DNA of 64,000 nt, taken from assembly GCA_965644315.1 (NCBI GenBank), contig CBFFRQ010000068.1:1116001-1180000 (forward strand). The letters run 5' to 3'. The translations under genes were made by a program, and so were the position numbers. The stretch is from Caecitellus pseudoparvulus. Lineage: Eukaryota; Bigyra: Bicosoecida. The notes under the pieces were generated by a model. It did no database searches. It was not told where the DNA came from and saw only the letters and a program-made list of their open reading frames with translations. Positions within the stretch are counted from its first letter, which is position 1. Each line of letters begins with the position of its first letter. Below, piece by piece: positions 10,153 through 20,821 of the stretch.

Positions 10153-10379
10153 ATCCCGACCCTGCCTTGCATTGCTCAGTCGGAGATCGCTAGAAGCTGA
10201 GCCTGGCGTCGGTTGTACCGGGGTCGCAGAGCCAGGCAGGCCACGCACCCCGAGGAGGCTGCATCCTGCCCCAATCTCGGCAGAACAGTGAATGAAAGAG
10301 ACCACGTAAAACTTTCAGTTGTGTTTGGGGATGGCGTTGGCGTGTGGAGGGTGGCAACATGCACCTTCCTCCGCCCCCA

Positions 10380-10390
10380 TGCGGAAATTG
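10380..10390 (-). promoter_or_regulatory. CAATTTCCGCA element (ankyrin-like gene 5' end)
   Basis: Exact 11-mer, in reverse orientation relative to the downstream + gene, 33 bases before the in-frame ATG at 10424. Confidence 0.45.
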
Positions 10391-10423
10391 CCCCGCGACA
10401 CGCCAACGCAATCAACCGCCGGG

Positions 10424-13400
10424 ATGTGGTGTCACTTGAGAACGTTGGTCCCCACTTCAGCGCCACATGCAGGCCTTGCAGCCCTCCGCGGTATGGGTGG
10501 CAGGAAAACTCGCTTCCGAATCCTGAAGCTCCTCGAGGCTTGCATACCGCGAAAGTCACCTGCTTTCGGCGAGCTGGTCCAAGCAGTGTTTGAGCTTGCG
10601 GTGCTGGCTGGCGACGACCGTGTGGTGGCGACCATGCTCGCTGAGTGTGCTGGTGATTTGAGAACCCTTGGGTGCGGGGAGCTCGGCGTAGCCAGCATCT
10701 TGGACTTGGCCTGCGCGGAGGACAGCAGCATGATGCATGCGCTGCTGCTGCCACGAACCCGCAGCCGCGCGGACGTCGAGTTCGACGTGTTCGCAAGCCC
10801 AACTGACTTCGAAGCCTTCTTGCACGTGTGTGCTGGAGATGGGCATGCGGGGGCGTTCAAAGCAGCCCTGCAGCATGCTGCCAAGCGCCCGGGCGCCCTC
10901 CCGGTGGCTGACTGGACCGGCATAGTCTACGCAGCAGCCAGCACGACGAGCCTGGCCATGTGGCGGACACTGTGCGATTGCATGATGGAAGCAGGCGCCA
11001 TGCAGGGTGTGGTGGGTGTGTACCCTGACCTGGCTGCGGCCGCCGCCCCGCCAGCCATCCTCATGCACGTGCTAGACAACACAGGAATACGGCAGCTGCT
11101 CCCGTACGTGCTACAGCGCCTGGAGCCCCTGTCCGGGCACCATGTGGTGACGGAGCAAGTGGTCGCTTTCATCAATGGCCTGGCCGTTGACGACGCCCAC
11201 ATCCTGCACGTGCTGCAATCCCTGCTGCTCGCGACTGATTGCGACGGACACCCCTTCCTCGCCGCGGCGCCCGCCATCCCTGAGATGTGTGCGACGCTGG
11301 AGGCTGTATTGATCGCATGGCGAGGACCGACAGGCTCCCCTGACAGCCCTTGGCCCGTGCAGCTCATGCTGCACCTTGCCGAGCGGCAAGACAGCACGCT
11401 TGCGAAAGTGGTGGCTCTGTGCTCGGTGGCTGCAGACAAGGCTGGGCATCGGGACTTCGTCACTCCGCTGCTTGATTTCCTGTCTCAAGAGCGCAGCCAC
11501 ATGGCTGCTCAGCTGGCCGGCGTCTGTGCGGCTGCCCAAGGCGGGGGCCAGGGACATGACTGCTCCATCTCCCACTTGTCCGGTGGCACGCTACTGCCAT
11601 CCGACCTCATGGAGCAGCTGTCGCTGCCGCTGCGCTTGGCTCTCCTGTGCACAGGGCGCGCGCTTGGGCACAAGATGTTGGTCACTCGGCTGGCCCGCTT
11701 CCCTCTCCACCTGCAAGACATGACCCTGCTGACGCAGGCAGTAGCAGAGGGCCGCATCCCCATTCCTGGTGAGCGCCCGACAGCCACGTGGCTTGAACTG
11801 CTCGCTGCGAGGGCGTGTCTGTTTGGCAACCCTGAGCTGCTGCGGTGGGTGCTACGGCAGCAGTGTGGAGTGCTGCCGTCCCTCGCGAACCCCATTGCAG
11901 CCGCCCGCGGCGTGCCTGACACAGTTCGCCCACTCGAACAGACTGCCCTGCGGGGGCACTTTCTCGTTTTGTGTGCACTCCTGCATCCTCGCGGGCTGGA
12001 GTGCGGTGTGGACATCCAGAACCATGGGTGTGAAGCGTTGAAGTTCGCCGCTGGCCGCGGACATTACCGCATCGTAAAAAAGTTGCTTTCTCACCGTACA
12101 CAGGAGCTGCGACCACGGCTAAGTCAGGAAGCAGCCCTGCTGATCATTAGCCAGGCAGTCGACTTCGGACATGCCAAGGTCTTGCGCCTGCTGCTTCTCC
12201 ACCCACTGCTGCGAGGCTTTTTCCCTGTCGCAGTGTCAAGCTTGATGCTGTTCCCGGCACCCTCTGGTCCGCAAGCAGTGGAGACGTTCAAGGCCCAGCT
12301 GCAAGCCATTCCTGTCCTTCATGATCAAGCGTACAAAGGGGGCTCGTACACCCTCCGCAACTGCCTGCATGGGTGTCCACACTCCACGGAAACCCAGTTC
12401 ATGCTACTTCGCCGAGTCGACGGCCGCCGAGCAGTTGCCACGCTACCATCGACACACACAGAGCTGCCCTTGTCCTTCCTTGCGAGCCTACAAGACAGAG
12501 ACGTGCAGCGCGCGCGGCATTCCATCGAAGGTATTGCTGAAGCCGGAGACCAGGTGGACTCCAGCACAAGGGGGGCAGTTGCAATTCTGGCAGCTGCCGG
12601 GCAGCTCATGGCAGAGCTGCGCAGCTTCAAACTGGAGCCGCACACTCGATCCCTCGTCTCGTCTTTTCACTGGGTGCACCGCAAAGACCTGGTCCTCCTT
12701 CGTGCACAGCGACGGCCCCTGCGAGGTCATCCCACTCCATTTGAGTGCCTCGCTGTAAGCGACTCGTTGCAGGCACTCATGGGATCACAGGCAGTATCGA
12801 GAGCAAGCTTGACTGAAGCTGCTCTGCATGTCTTGCGAGGCAGGGCCCCTCCCCGTGATATCCTCGTGCTTTCTGAGAATGAAGCTTGGGACAGGGCCCT
12901 CTCGTTCGCTTGGGTGCTCAACAAAGCTTTGCAGTTCGACAGCCCTGCAGTGTTGCGCCTGGTCCTTGGCCCGGGTGGACAACCGACCACAAGCTTTGCC
13001 CGGGGTCCTTGGTCTCGGGTTACGCTCAGCCGCAGCCTGGTGGCGTCGGCCGTGTACAGCAACGCTCCTCGGTGCTTCGAACTCGCATTGAGTGAGGAAT
13101 TGGAGCCAGTCACCTTGATTGCATTCAGGCCCATACGATATTTGGACATTCCTTCGGTGAACATGCTGCGTGGTGTTTGTGAGGCAATCCTGTGCACACC
13201 TGAAGTCCAAGCTGCCGACCAGGCAGAGCGAAAAGCCATCCTCACCGACTTCGCCACTCGGCTGCTTGGGCGAGAGCACACGCAACTACCTGTTCTCCAG
13301 CGGTGGGTGACTATGAAAGGCATTCCTTGGTGGAGTGACGCCCTCCCTCGGGTGGATGAGGTGATCCTGTCCTGCGGAGCCAGGTCGTTTGCGTTGCCCC

Positions 13401-13942
13401 TGCTCGAGTCTCTCACGCGACAGTCCCCGCACCTGCACCCTGCGGATCTCCGCCGAAGTAGAGACCACATCCTGCAGGTTTGCCTTCGAGAAACACGCCC
13501 CGAGCACCTGGGGCGCATCATGTCCTTGCTTTCGCCACCACCTGCCGAAGAGCTGCAGTCTCCCCGTAGTGGCACATGCTCTGCCACCGAGCTGCTGATG
13601 AGCCTGGTGAACCGACAAGCCTGCCTGGCCGCGGACAGCGTGAGCAAAGCTGCTTCTGTGTGTTCCGTGGTCCTGCGGGGGATTCAGCGACAGAAGGCAG
13701 ACCCAGCACTTGCGCTCCAGATCGCGGGTGCGTCGGTGCGCTTCCTCAGCCTGAGCACTGACTCGCAGGACATTGAAGCGGCTGGACAGCTCTGCAGCTC
13801 ACTTGCTCGCGAAGGGGTTTTCAAGAAGCCCCGTCTGAGACGCCTTCGAGGAATCCTCAGAGGCCCCAGGTGGGTGACGCGCTGGCAAATTGTGCTCCTC
13901 CGGAAGCAAGTCGCCGGAAACCTGGCGGCGACTGGAAAATGA
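10424..13942 (+). CDS. Large ankyrin-like helical-repeat protein, function unknown
   Basis: 1,172 residues if translation starts at the ATG at 10424, just after a CAATTTCCGCA element; 10493 is an alternative and the frame is open back to 10319. The protein is a single exon, mostly helical, with scattered ankyrin-like units, the clearest being ALKFAAGRGHYRIVKKLLSH followed by AVDFGHAKVLRLLLLHPL in the middle third. The early part (VFELAVLAGDDRVVATMLAECAG, then AGDGHAGAFKAALQHAA) has the same outer-helix rhythm. No signal peptide, membrane helix or catalytic motif is visible. An ankyrin-type scaffold is inferred; I do not recognise an ortholog. It lies between the EF-hand-like gene and the sirtuin, all on the + strand, each with its own start region. 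Confidence 0.6.
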   Translation: MWCHLRTLVPTSAPHAGLAALRGMGGRKTRFRILKLLEACIPRKSPAFGELVQAVFELAVLAGDDRVVATMLAECAGDLRTLGCGELGVASILDLACAEDSSMMHALLLPRTRSRADVEFDVFASPTDFEAFLHVCAGDGHAGAFKAALQHAAKRPGALPVADWTGIVYAAASTTSLAMWRTLCDCMMEAGAMQGVVGVYPDLAAAAAPPAILMHVLDNTGIRQLLPYVLQRLEPLSGHHVVTEQVVAFINGLAVDDAHILHVLQSLLLATDCDGHPFLAAAPAIPEMCATLEAVLIAWRGPTGSPDSPWPVQLMLHLAERQDSTLAKVVALCSVAADKAGHRDFVTPLLDFLSQERSHMAAQLAGVCAAAQGGGQGHDCSISHLSGGTLLPSDLMEQLSLPLRLALLCTGRALGHKMLVTRLARFPLHLQDMTLLTQAVAEGRIPIPGERPTATWLELLAARACLFGNPELLRWVLRQQCGVLPSLANPIAAARGVPDTVRPLEQTALRGHFLVLCALLHPRGLECGVDIQNHGCEALKFAAGRGHYRIVKKLLSHRTQELRPRLSQEAALLIISQAVDFGHAKVLRLLLLHPLLRGFFPVAVSSLMLFPAPSGPQAVETFKAQLQAIPVLHDQAYKGGSYTLRNCLHGCPHSTETQFMLLRRVDGRRAVATLPSTHTELPLSFLASLQDRDVQRARHSIEGIAEAGDQVDSSTRGAVAILAAAGQLMAELRSFKLEPHTRSLVSSFHWVHRKDLVLLRAQRRPLRGHPTPFECLAVSDSLQALMGSQAVSRASLTEAALHVLRGRAPPRDILVLSENEAWDRALSFAWVLNKALQFDSPAVLRLVLGPGGQPTTSFARGPWSRVTLSRSLVASAVYSNAPRCFELALSEELEPVTLIAFRPIRYLDIPSVNMLRGVCEAILCTPEVQAADQAERKAILTDFATRLLGREHTQLPVLQRWVTMKGIPWWSDALPRVDEVILSCGARSFALPLLESLTRQSPHLHPADLRRSRDHILQVCLRETRPEHLGRIMSLLSPPPAEELQSPRSGTCSATELLMSLVNRQACLAADSVSKAASVCSVVLRGIQRQKADPALALQIAGASVRFLSLSTDSQDIEAAGQLCSSLAREGVFKKPRLRRLRGILRGPRWVTRWQIVLLRKQVAGNLAATGK

Positions 13943-14088
13943 GACTCCACATTACATTCGACGCTTCATCCGACGTTCTTGCTTTTGATACTGCGTCGGG
14001 CTGTTGAACCCTCCTGCCCACGCTTGTCGCCTAGTCGCCTTGGTAGACTGGTCACGTATTTCTGCAGCTCTGCCAACGCCAGCGTTCC

Positions 14089-15083
14089 ATGGCGGCAAGA
14101 CGCAGCTTCAGCCCAGTCTCCCAGACGGCTGCAGAGGTGTTGAAGCTAATGCCTGGATCAATGAGTATGTTGCAAGACATGGTCTCTGCTTCCAAGTACC
14201 TCACGTGCGTCACTGGAGCCGGGGTCAGCACAGGTGCGCCATGCGGAAACTGCATGCGAAGTGGCGATGCAGCACCAACTTGCACCCGCTCCTGGCTTTG
14301 ATCGGGTGTGCAGAAAGTGGGATCCCCGACTATCGCAGTCCCCATCGCCCGGAATACACGCCTCTGCAGCATGGGGACTTCATCACCAAAGAAGCCACTC
14401 GGCAACGGTACTGGGCAAGGAGCATGATTGGCTACAAGAACTTGTCCCGCACGGTGCCGAACGACACGCACAAGCTGCTGGCAAAGATGGAGGGCATGGG
14501 GAAGGTAAAGCATGTCATCACGCAGAATGTTGACCGACACCACCAAGGAGCCGGCAGCCAGAGCGTGCTGGAGCTGCACGGTACCATCCACGAAGTGGAG
14601 TGCATACAGCCTGAATGTTCTTGGACTGGCCCCAGGCAGCTGGTTCAGGAGATGATGGAGGAAGACAATGAGCTGTGGATCTTGCAGTATGCGGAGTCCC
14701 TGACAGAGGAAACAGCCCGGCCTGACGGAGATGTGGTCCTCCCTGCCTCAGCATACAGCACGTTTCATATGCCGAAGTGCCCGTCCTGTGGGAGCGAACT
14801 CCTGAAGCCGAGAGTGGTCTTTCACGGCGGGCAGATTCCCCAGCATGTCAAAGAAGCAGCAACGGCTGCCGTTGACGCAGCAGATGCGTTGCTCATTCTC
14901 GGCACGACCCTGTCCACCTGGTCTGGCTTCCGGCTTGCCAAGCGCGCGTGTGAGGCCGGCAAGCCCATTGCAGTGGTGAATTACGGCCCCACGCGTGCCG
15001 ACAGGCTTAACCCTGCACCTCTTACATTGCATGCCTCCACTTCTGCTGTACTGCACGCGCTGATGGCCGGCTTGCAAAGGTGA
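14089..15083 (+). CDS. SIRT4: SIRT4-type (class II) sirtuin deacylase/ADP-ribosyltransferase
   Basis: Exons 14089-14233 and 14314-15083 join as G|AA across an 80-nt intron, restoring the NAD-binding motif TGAGVSTESGIPDYRS; 304 residues. Sirtuins use NAD to remove acyl groups from lysine or to ADP-ribosylate. SIRT4-like features: QHGDF, RQRYWARSMIGY, ITQNVDRHHQGAGS, and the catalytic His137 in LELHGT. Zinc ligands are C-x4-C (CIQPEC) then C-x2-C (CPSCG); the first spacing is wider than the usual C-x2-C. The end reads GPTRADRL, as in class II enzymes. SIRT4 is mitochondrial in animals; the N-terminus here has a few Arg and Ser residues (MAARRSFSP) but no convincing presequence. Its intron carries a reversed variant of the 5' element. 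The stop is 41 bp from that of the convergent ARL6IP5-like gene. Confidence 0.9.
14242..14252 (-). promoter_or_regulatory. Variant 5' element CAGTTTCCGCA in sirtuin intron 1
   Basis: One mismatch to CAATTTCCGCA, 8 bases into the intron, reversed relative to the gene. Confidence 0.35.
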
Positions 15084-15124
15084 GGCCAGGCTGTGGCTCT
15101 GCCAATCTACATTACAGCCTGCAG

Positions 15125-16262
15125 CTACTCAGCCTTGCTTGCAGTGGTCCGCTTGTGCAGCGCAGCATCTCCCATGCCTGGTCGGGGCAAACTTGCGGTG
15201 CCAGCAGTCGGTCGCTGGCTGCTGCCCACGACGCCTTTCAGAGCTGTTGGTGTACCAGATGCTACCATACCGTGCACGTGGGGCTCTCGAGAGCGCAGTG
15301 CTCCGGCCGGGACAGACGCACCTCCAGAAGCGCGGAGGCCGCCTTCCAGCAGCTCCCCTTCGTCGGAGGGGGGGTGCATGTCGGAGGCAGGGGCCCAGCT
15401 AACTCCGAGCTGTGTCAGCATCTCGTGCACCTTGGCAGTGCGCTTCACGGGCCGCAACAGCGCGTGTGCGAGGATGCCTGTGTTTGGGAAATCAGCATGA
15501 GGAGCGGTGACGTTGCCCACCGGCGTCCAGTCCGCGAGAGAAACTTACAAGTTGCTCCGAAGAGCAGCACCCAGAGGAGCGTGGTCAATGTGCCTGACAG
15601 GCCCAACACCAGCAAGCTAAAAACGCCCGCGACTCCCATGCGATGTGTTGGGGACTTCACGTGCACTGCGTAGCGCTGCACAGGCGGTGGGAGGGCTCGA
15701 ACTCGCAGACTCATGATGACAAGGCTGCCTGCCACAGCGATGGCAAGTGCGATCAGGAGCAGCAAGTTCCAGAACCTGTAGGAGGGCGACCGGCAACTTT
15801 GCGAGGGAAATCCGCCGTACACCAGTTGTCAGCACGCACATTCCAATCACAAACAGCCCCATGAGCAGCGCCAGGTAGTTCGCTCTGTAGTACAGCACGT
15901 TGGTGAAGACGCCTTTCTCCACGCTGCGCCAGTCGCTGAACTGGGGCACCTGAGGGAAACGGTTGAAGAAGTCCGTTTGCCAGGGCTGTGAGGTGGGAGG
16001 GGGGGCGGATGTGCTCGTGGGGTGGCAGGAGGGCTGTGTTGCTGGCGCAGAACAAGGGCCGCCTGCGAATGCACTGCCACTTGGCGTAACGCCACGAAAC
16101 GCAGAGCAACCCACCCGAAGCGTGCCAAACCCGGCTGTCTTCGCCCAAATCCATAGCTCGCGGAGTTCTGCAGCGTAGTTATGATGCAGTGCATGCGTGC
16201 CATTCCATTCGCCGCCTGCAGGCGCTCGCCGTACCCTCCTCAATGCCAGTGTTACCGTCCAT
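15125..16262 (-). CDS. PRA1/ARL6IP5-family ER membrane protein
   Basis: Four exons, 16262-16235, 16062-15840, 15775-15549 and 15477-15125, give 276 residues with consistent phases. The PRA1 signature is spread over exons 2-4: DFFNRFPQVPQFSDWRSV, NVLYYRANYLALLMGLFVIGM continuing into FWNLLLLIALAIAV after splicing, then a second hydrophobic pair (GVAGVFSLLVLGLSGTLTTL; LLWVLLFGATCILAHALLRP). The closest match I recall is the ARL6IP5 group, which has a C-terminal tail after LIHASLR-like sequence. These proteins reside in the ER and Golgi and affect Rab membrane delivery and glutamate transporter trafficking. Exon 1 (28 nt, MDGNTGIEEG) and its 172-nt intron are inferred from phase alone and are the weakest part; the other introns are 64 and 71 nt. 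Divergent from exportin-6. Confidence 0.75.
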
Positions 16263-16709
16263 TGCGCTGCGCCGGGTATGCCGAGGTTTTGCCAGTGTGT
16301 AATTCCCAGCTCTGTGCCGTGTGGCAGACAAGTGACCCGACTGCAACGGGACTTTTGGTGGACAAGTTTGTGTCGTGGGAAATGGAGGATATATTGCCGA
16401 TGTTGGTGCTACGCGAAACACAGTCACGGTAGTGTTGTTTAGATATGAGTACATGAAATTACAAGACATCGCGTGAGCCTCGTCGCCTTTGATAAGGAAA
16501 AAGGGGTGTTGGTATGCACAAAATAAACCCCACCCGCCCCTCTGAGCGGGGCCCCACACAAGTGACGACCACCTGCTAGCTTTCAGGACCGTGCATGGTC
16601 TCCCAGGTTGAGGAAGTACGGATCCAAGTGCGGTCGGGGTGGGCCAGCGCTTGTACCCACGGTTGCAAGGGGGACCCCTCCAGAACGTGGCAAGTGTGAA
16701 AAGCGACTC
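16263..16709. promoter_or_regulatory. Divergent promoter region, ARL6IP5-like / exportin-6
   Basis: 447 bp between two start codons. I see no exact copy of the 5' element here; the nearest is in exportin-6 intron 1. Nothing else is supported. Confidence 0.4.
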
Positions 16710-19700
16710 ATGGCTGACCAGGTTGTCAGTCAACTGCAGGTGCTTCTGTCAACTTTCTATGGTGGATCGTGTGATAAAGCTCGCAGGAAAGAGATTGGTG
16801 AGGCAGTGTGCCCGGGAGCAATTTCCGCGCCAGGCCCTGCCACCCGCCTGGTTCTGCACACAGAGAGGAAGCTGTTTGATTTTCGCCACCACAAGGCCGC
16901 CTGGCACATCTGTGCCCACATCCTACGGAGACAGTGCGTGGCAGCTATAGCGATGCCTCACCTGAGTTCTGCGCTGGCAGCTCAATTCCTCCCCTGTCGT
17001 GTTCAACTGCTGCTCGCAGGAATGACGCGTACCTGTGCTTCTTTGCTGCCCAAACCATTGAAGTCATGCTTCGAAATCGGTGGGGAGTGAGTGATTGCCT
17101 TTGGCTGCCAGGCTCCACGGCCCGCCACCTTCCTCCTTTCCTCAAGCAGGACCTCACAGCTGAGGACGCGGACCAGCTGCGCACGTTACTCTGGGAGGGA
17201 TGCCTGCTGCAGAAGGCTGCACTGTATGCACCGTTCGTGACGAACAAGCTTGTAAAGGTGGCCGTGGATGTGGCTGTGCTTACCTGGGCGTCGGCTGGAC
17301 ATGGCCTGCTCGGTGACATCGCCAAGCTACTGCAGCAGCACGACAGCACAGCAGTGGCCCTTGGCCTGGCGGTGCTGGAGACGCTGTGTGAAGAGTGCAC
17401 AGGGTCACCTCCTCCTATCTTGTCCTCAGGCCTTGTCACGTCTGATAGTGCCAGTGCTGTTCGGCGCCAGCTGTCGGACCAGCTGTCAACGTTTGGTGTG
17501 GCCCTGAGCGCCGTGCTGCAGCAAGCTGCCTCCGGCTCGTACTCAGGGGCAGCACTCTCTCCAAGTGCTGGGCAGTCCCCGACAAAGGCAACCAGCTCCC
17601 AGGGAATGTTTGGCGGGCAGCCAGGGGCGGCTGCTGTGAACCAAAGCCTCACCAAGCGAGCCCTTTCCTGCCTGGGACTCACCATTTCGGAGTGGAGGTT
17701 GGGCGAACACGTACAGCTAAGCGCCTTGAACACTGTCTTTGCCTTGGTCTCCGCGGGCCTGCAAGCCTCACACACGGCGTCATCGCAGTCAGCGGTGACT
17801 GTCGCCGCAGTGAATGTTGTGGTGGACGTTGTGCGCACGTCCTCCGTTCCGTCACAGTTCCAGGGCCTGTTCGGGGACGTGGCCATGCAGATGCTGCGAG
17901 GGGTAGAGGCACTCCTGGGCGCCCATCCGTCAGCCCCAGCATCCAGGATGCTCCAAATGCTGCCGGACGAAATCGTGGGCAAGTTCGCGGAGTTCGTGGG
18001 CGTCTTCCTGCAGTTTCATGTTGGCCGCCTGTCTGACTTGGCAAGGTTCTCCTTGCCTGACTTTGTGCGGGTGTTTTTCAGCTTTACAGTGGCACTGGCA
18101 GATGTGTCTTCTTTCTCTGCCGACGCGTACTTGTCGTGCCTCCAGGGTTGGAGCGCGTTGGTGGACCACTTCACAGCTTCCCCTGCCGGCACCAGCAGTC
18201 CGACAGGCGGAGAGGCGGCCGTGTACATGTCTGCCATTTCCAGCTTGGCCACTCAGCTGCTGGATCGCGTGCAGTTTGCGAAGAATGGGGAGTTGCTCTC
18301 CATGCTCGACGACGGCGATGCGGCTGAAGACCGATCTTCTGTCGCTGGCTCCACGTCCACCACTGCCACAATGGGCTCTGTGCTGCCAGCCCTCCCTGGC
18401 AGGGCAATGCTTGGTGCAGGGGCCGGCACGCCTCCACGTCAGCCACCCACAGCAGGTGCCCCTTCGAGAGGCGCAGCAAGCAGGATCGGCGCCTCGGGCA
18501 CTGGGTCGGGAGGCAACAGCATCTTTGGGGATTTACTCTGGGAGCCAGACGAATTGGAGGAGGGCGGCTGGGACGAGTCAGGGAGGGCCACAGACGACAC
18601 TGACGGCGGTTCAGGTACGGTTCAGGTGCTGCAAAGGGTGCTCCCGCCGAGCAGCACACTGGGTCGCAGTGACCTGGATGAGTACATTTACCAGTGCCTG
18701 TTGCTCCTCGCACGCATCGGGCGCCTGCCGGCGGTCACTCAAGCTCTGGTGTCAGCTGTCTTGACACGGCTGCAGGAGACGGCGGCGACGACCAGAGCCG
18801 CAGTCGAGTCTTCTACGACAGTGGAGGAGGACGCGCAATGGAATGTGTACGACACGTCCACTCTGTGCGGCCTGACCGCAACTCTGGCCCACGTCTGGAC
18901 GTCGCACTCCGTATCGGCGTCCGCAGCTGCGCAGGCCACTGCTGGCCAAGTTCTCCAACTCACAGCCGCGCTGGGTGCCAGTGTCAGCCGAGCGCTGCAA
19001 CACAGGGCTTCCTCGGCCGGGGCGGCTTGCCTGCCCCAGCACTTGCTGCATCGATTGCAGCGCTCGTGCTTTACGTGCCTCCTCGCCATGCTGCCGTGGC
19101 TGGACTTGCACCTGCCTTCCACCAGCGCCGTCGTGGAAGCGTGCCTCTCAGATGCGACGGCAGATGCTGTACTGTCAGACATCTTGACACTGGTTGTTGC
19201 CGCGGTAGACTCGCGGGGGGCAGTGTCACCCCCATCCGACAGCACGATTGCGTCAGCCGTGACTCTATTCACTGCCCTCACAGAGCGCTCACAGGCTTTC
19301 ACGCAGCGCTTGTTGCGCCTACCCCTTGCCAAGTCTCTGGTGCAAAGCCTACCTGAGCTCTCAGCCGCATTGCCCACCGATGCCCAGGCACATCTCCTGG
19401 CGGCAGTGTGCAAACTGTTGGTGCAGGGGGGCAGCGCTGACGGGTTGCTCACGCTTGAGCAGCTCTTGCGCTCGTACACGTCCCCGCTGCAGAAACTGGC
19501 AGCCCCTGCGGCCAGTGCGGAAGGACAAGACCTGACCGTCGCAGTGGCCGCAGACCGATCCCTGCCGAGTCAACTGAAGCGCATGTGCACGATTCTGCTC
19601 GCCGTTTGCCGCGGCCTGGCGGGTGTGCCCGACAGTTTGCGGTCCAGCCTGAGGGAGCTCTTTTCCCCGCTGGTCAGCGTGCTTGTGAAAGTGACTGCTG

Positions 19701-20770
19701 TGCTTCTATCACCCGCAACGAGCGCTGCGCTCATGACCAGACGCGGACACGCGCCGACTGCCCCAGCCGCTATCGCAGTTTCGTGCCTCAACGCAGCGGC
19801 TGCGTCCCTGCGCTTCATCGGCTGCTTCCTGGACTGCATTGGGCCAGGGGATCGTTCCTGGCCTGGAAGCATTACGAGGACGATTGCACAGCCCATGTCT
19901 GTCGCCCTCACAAGTGGCCTGCTGGTCCCAGCCAGGCACGGGACTGCCCACGCAGCCAGGGGCAGCTCCCACTCTGCCACCCGCGTGCTGTTGGAGTTCA
20001 TGCGCCTCATGAGGCACTGCTGCAGTGTAGTCGAGGGGAAGGCTGCCTCCTCAGAGCTCTGCACTTTGGTCTTGGAGGCCATGGGGCCCACTGGACTAGC
20101 GGCGCTGGTTGAGCAGGGCCAGGCTCCTCAGGCACCGCCGGTCGCGCCACACTCCAGAGATCCACATGCTGACCTCAGCCCTGCCCTGCACCTTCTCGTG
20201 CGCCAGGTGCTGGAGCAACACTGGCGAGTGTTCGCCGTGTCCAAAGCAGAGGCTGGTGGGCAAGAGGCAGGCTTTCGAAGCGCCGATGCTGCTGGGCAGG
20301 TGGAGGGCATGGTGTCCCTCGTGCTGGCCAGCATGGCAGCGCCCGGGCTTGCGCCCTCGTTGCTGCGCCTGCACTTGGCGACGCTGAGGCGCATGCAGGT
20401 TAAGCAACGCGCGTTCAGCCTGCCACCAATGCGGGTGTCCATCTTGCCCCGTGTCCTGACCTTGCTCTTGCGGCTCTTGCTGCAGGGTGAGCACACCCTG
20501 CTCACTGATGAGTTGCACAGCACCCTGTGGTGCCTCGTGACAGCAGCAGAGCAGCCGGAGGCTGCCACGTTGGCTTGCTTACAAGGCGTGCTGGCTGACA
20601 TGAGGTGGCTGCGCCCGCAGCATGTGGCCGCTCTCGAGGGCAAGGCTGCGCAAGTTGTAGCTGCAGCTCGGCAGGGGGGCAGTTCGGACTTCCGGCAGGG
20701 CCTGGACAACATCTGCGCAGACCTGCGGGTGTGGGGTTCCAGCGTAGCCGCCGCTGCCGAGCACGGGTGA
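16710..20770 (+). CDS. XPO6: Exportin-6-like karyopherin (actin-profilin exporter)
   Basis: Exons 16710-16797, 16864-16933 and 17020-20770 give 1,302 residues; introns are 66 and 86 nt. Splicing yields an N-terminus with XPO6 landmarks: a first helix ending in DKARRKEIE, then HHKAAWHICAHILR, then QNDAYLCFFAAQTIEVMLRNRWG. These are followed by LRTLLWEG, YAPFVTNKLVKVAVDVA and LGLAVLETLCEECTG, all in the family order. The rest is an alpha-helical HEAT solenoid with a low-complexity loop near residues 530-600. Exportin-6 carries actin-profilin out of the nucleus with RanGTP. The only competing assignment is exportin-4 or exportin-7, but the N-terminus fits XPO6 best. Almost the whole protein is in exon 3. 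Stops 51 bp from the convergent membrane-protein gene. Confidence 0.8.
16819..16829 (+). promoter_or_regulatory. Variant 5' element CAATTTCCGCG in exportin-6 intron 1
   Basis: Ten of eleven bases match CAATTTCCGCA, in the gene's own orientation, 22 bases into the first intron. Confidence 0.4.
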
Positions 20771-20821
20771 GGGGGGCTGCATTTAGGGAGGGACAGCCCC
20801 GCACCGACGCCACCAGCGCAA

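Noticed and set aside
12727-13647. 306-codon minus-strand frame inside the ankyrin-like gene
   Set aside because: Shadow frame without motifs; the + frame is longer and has helical-repeat character.
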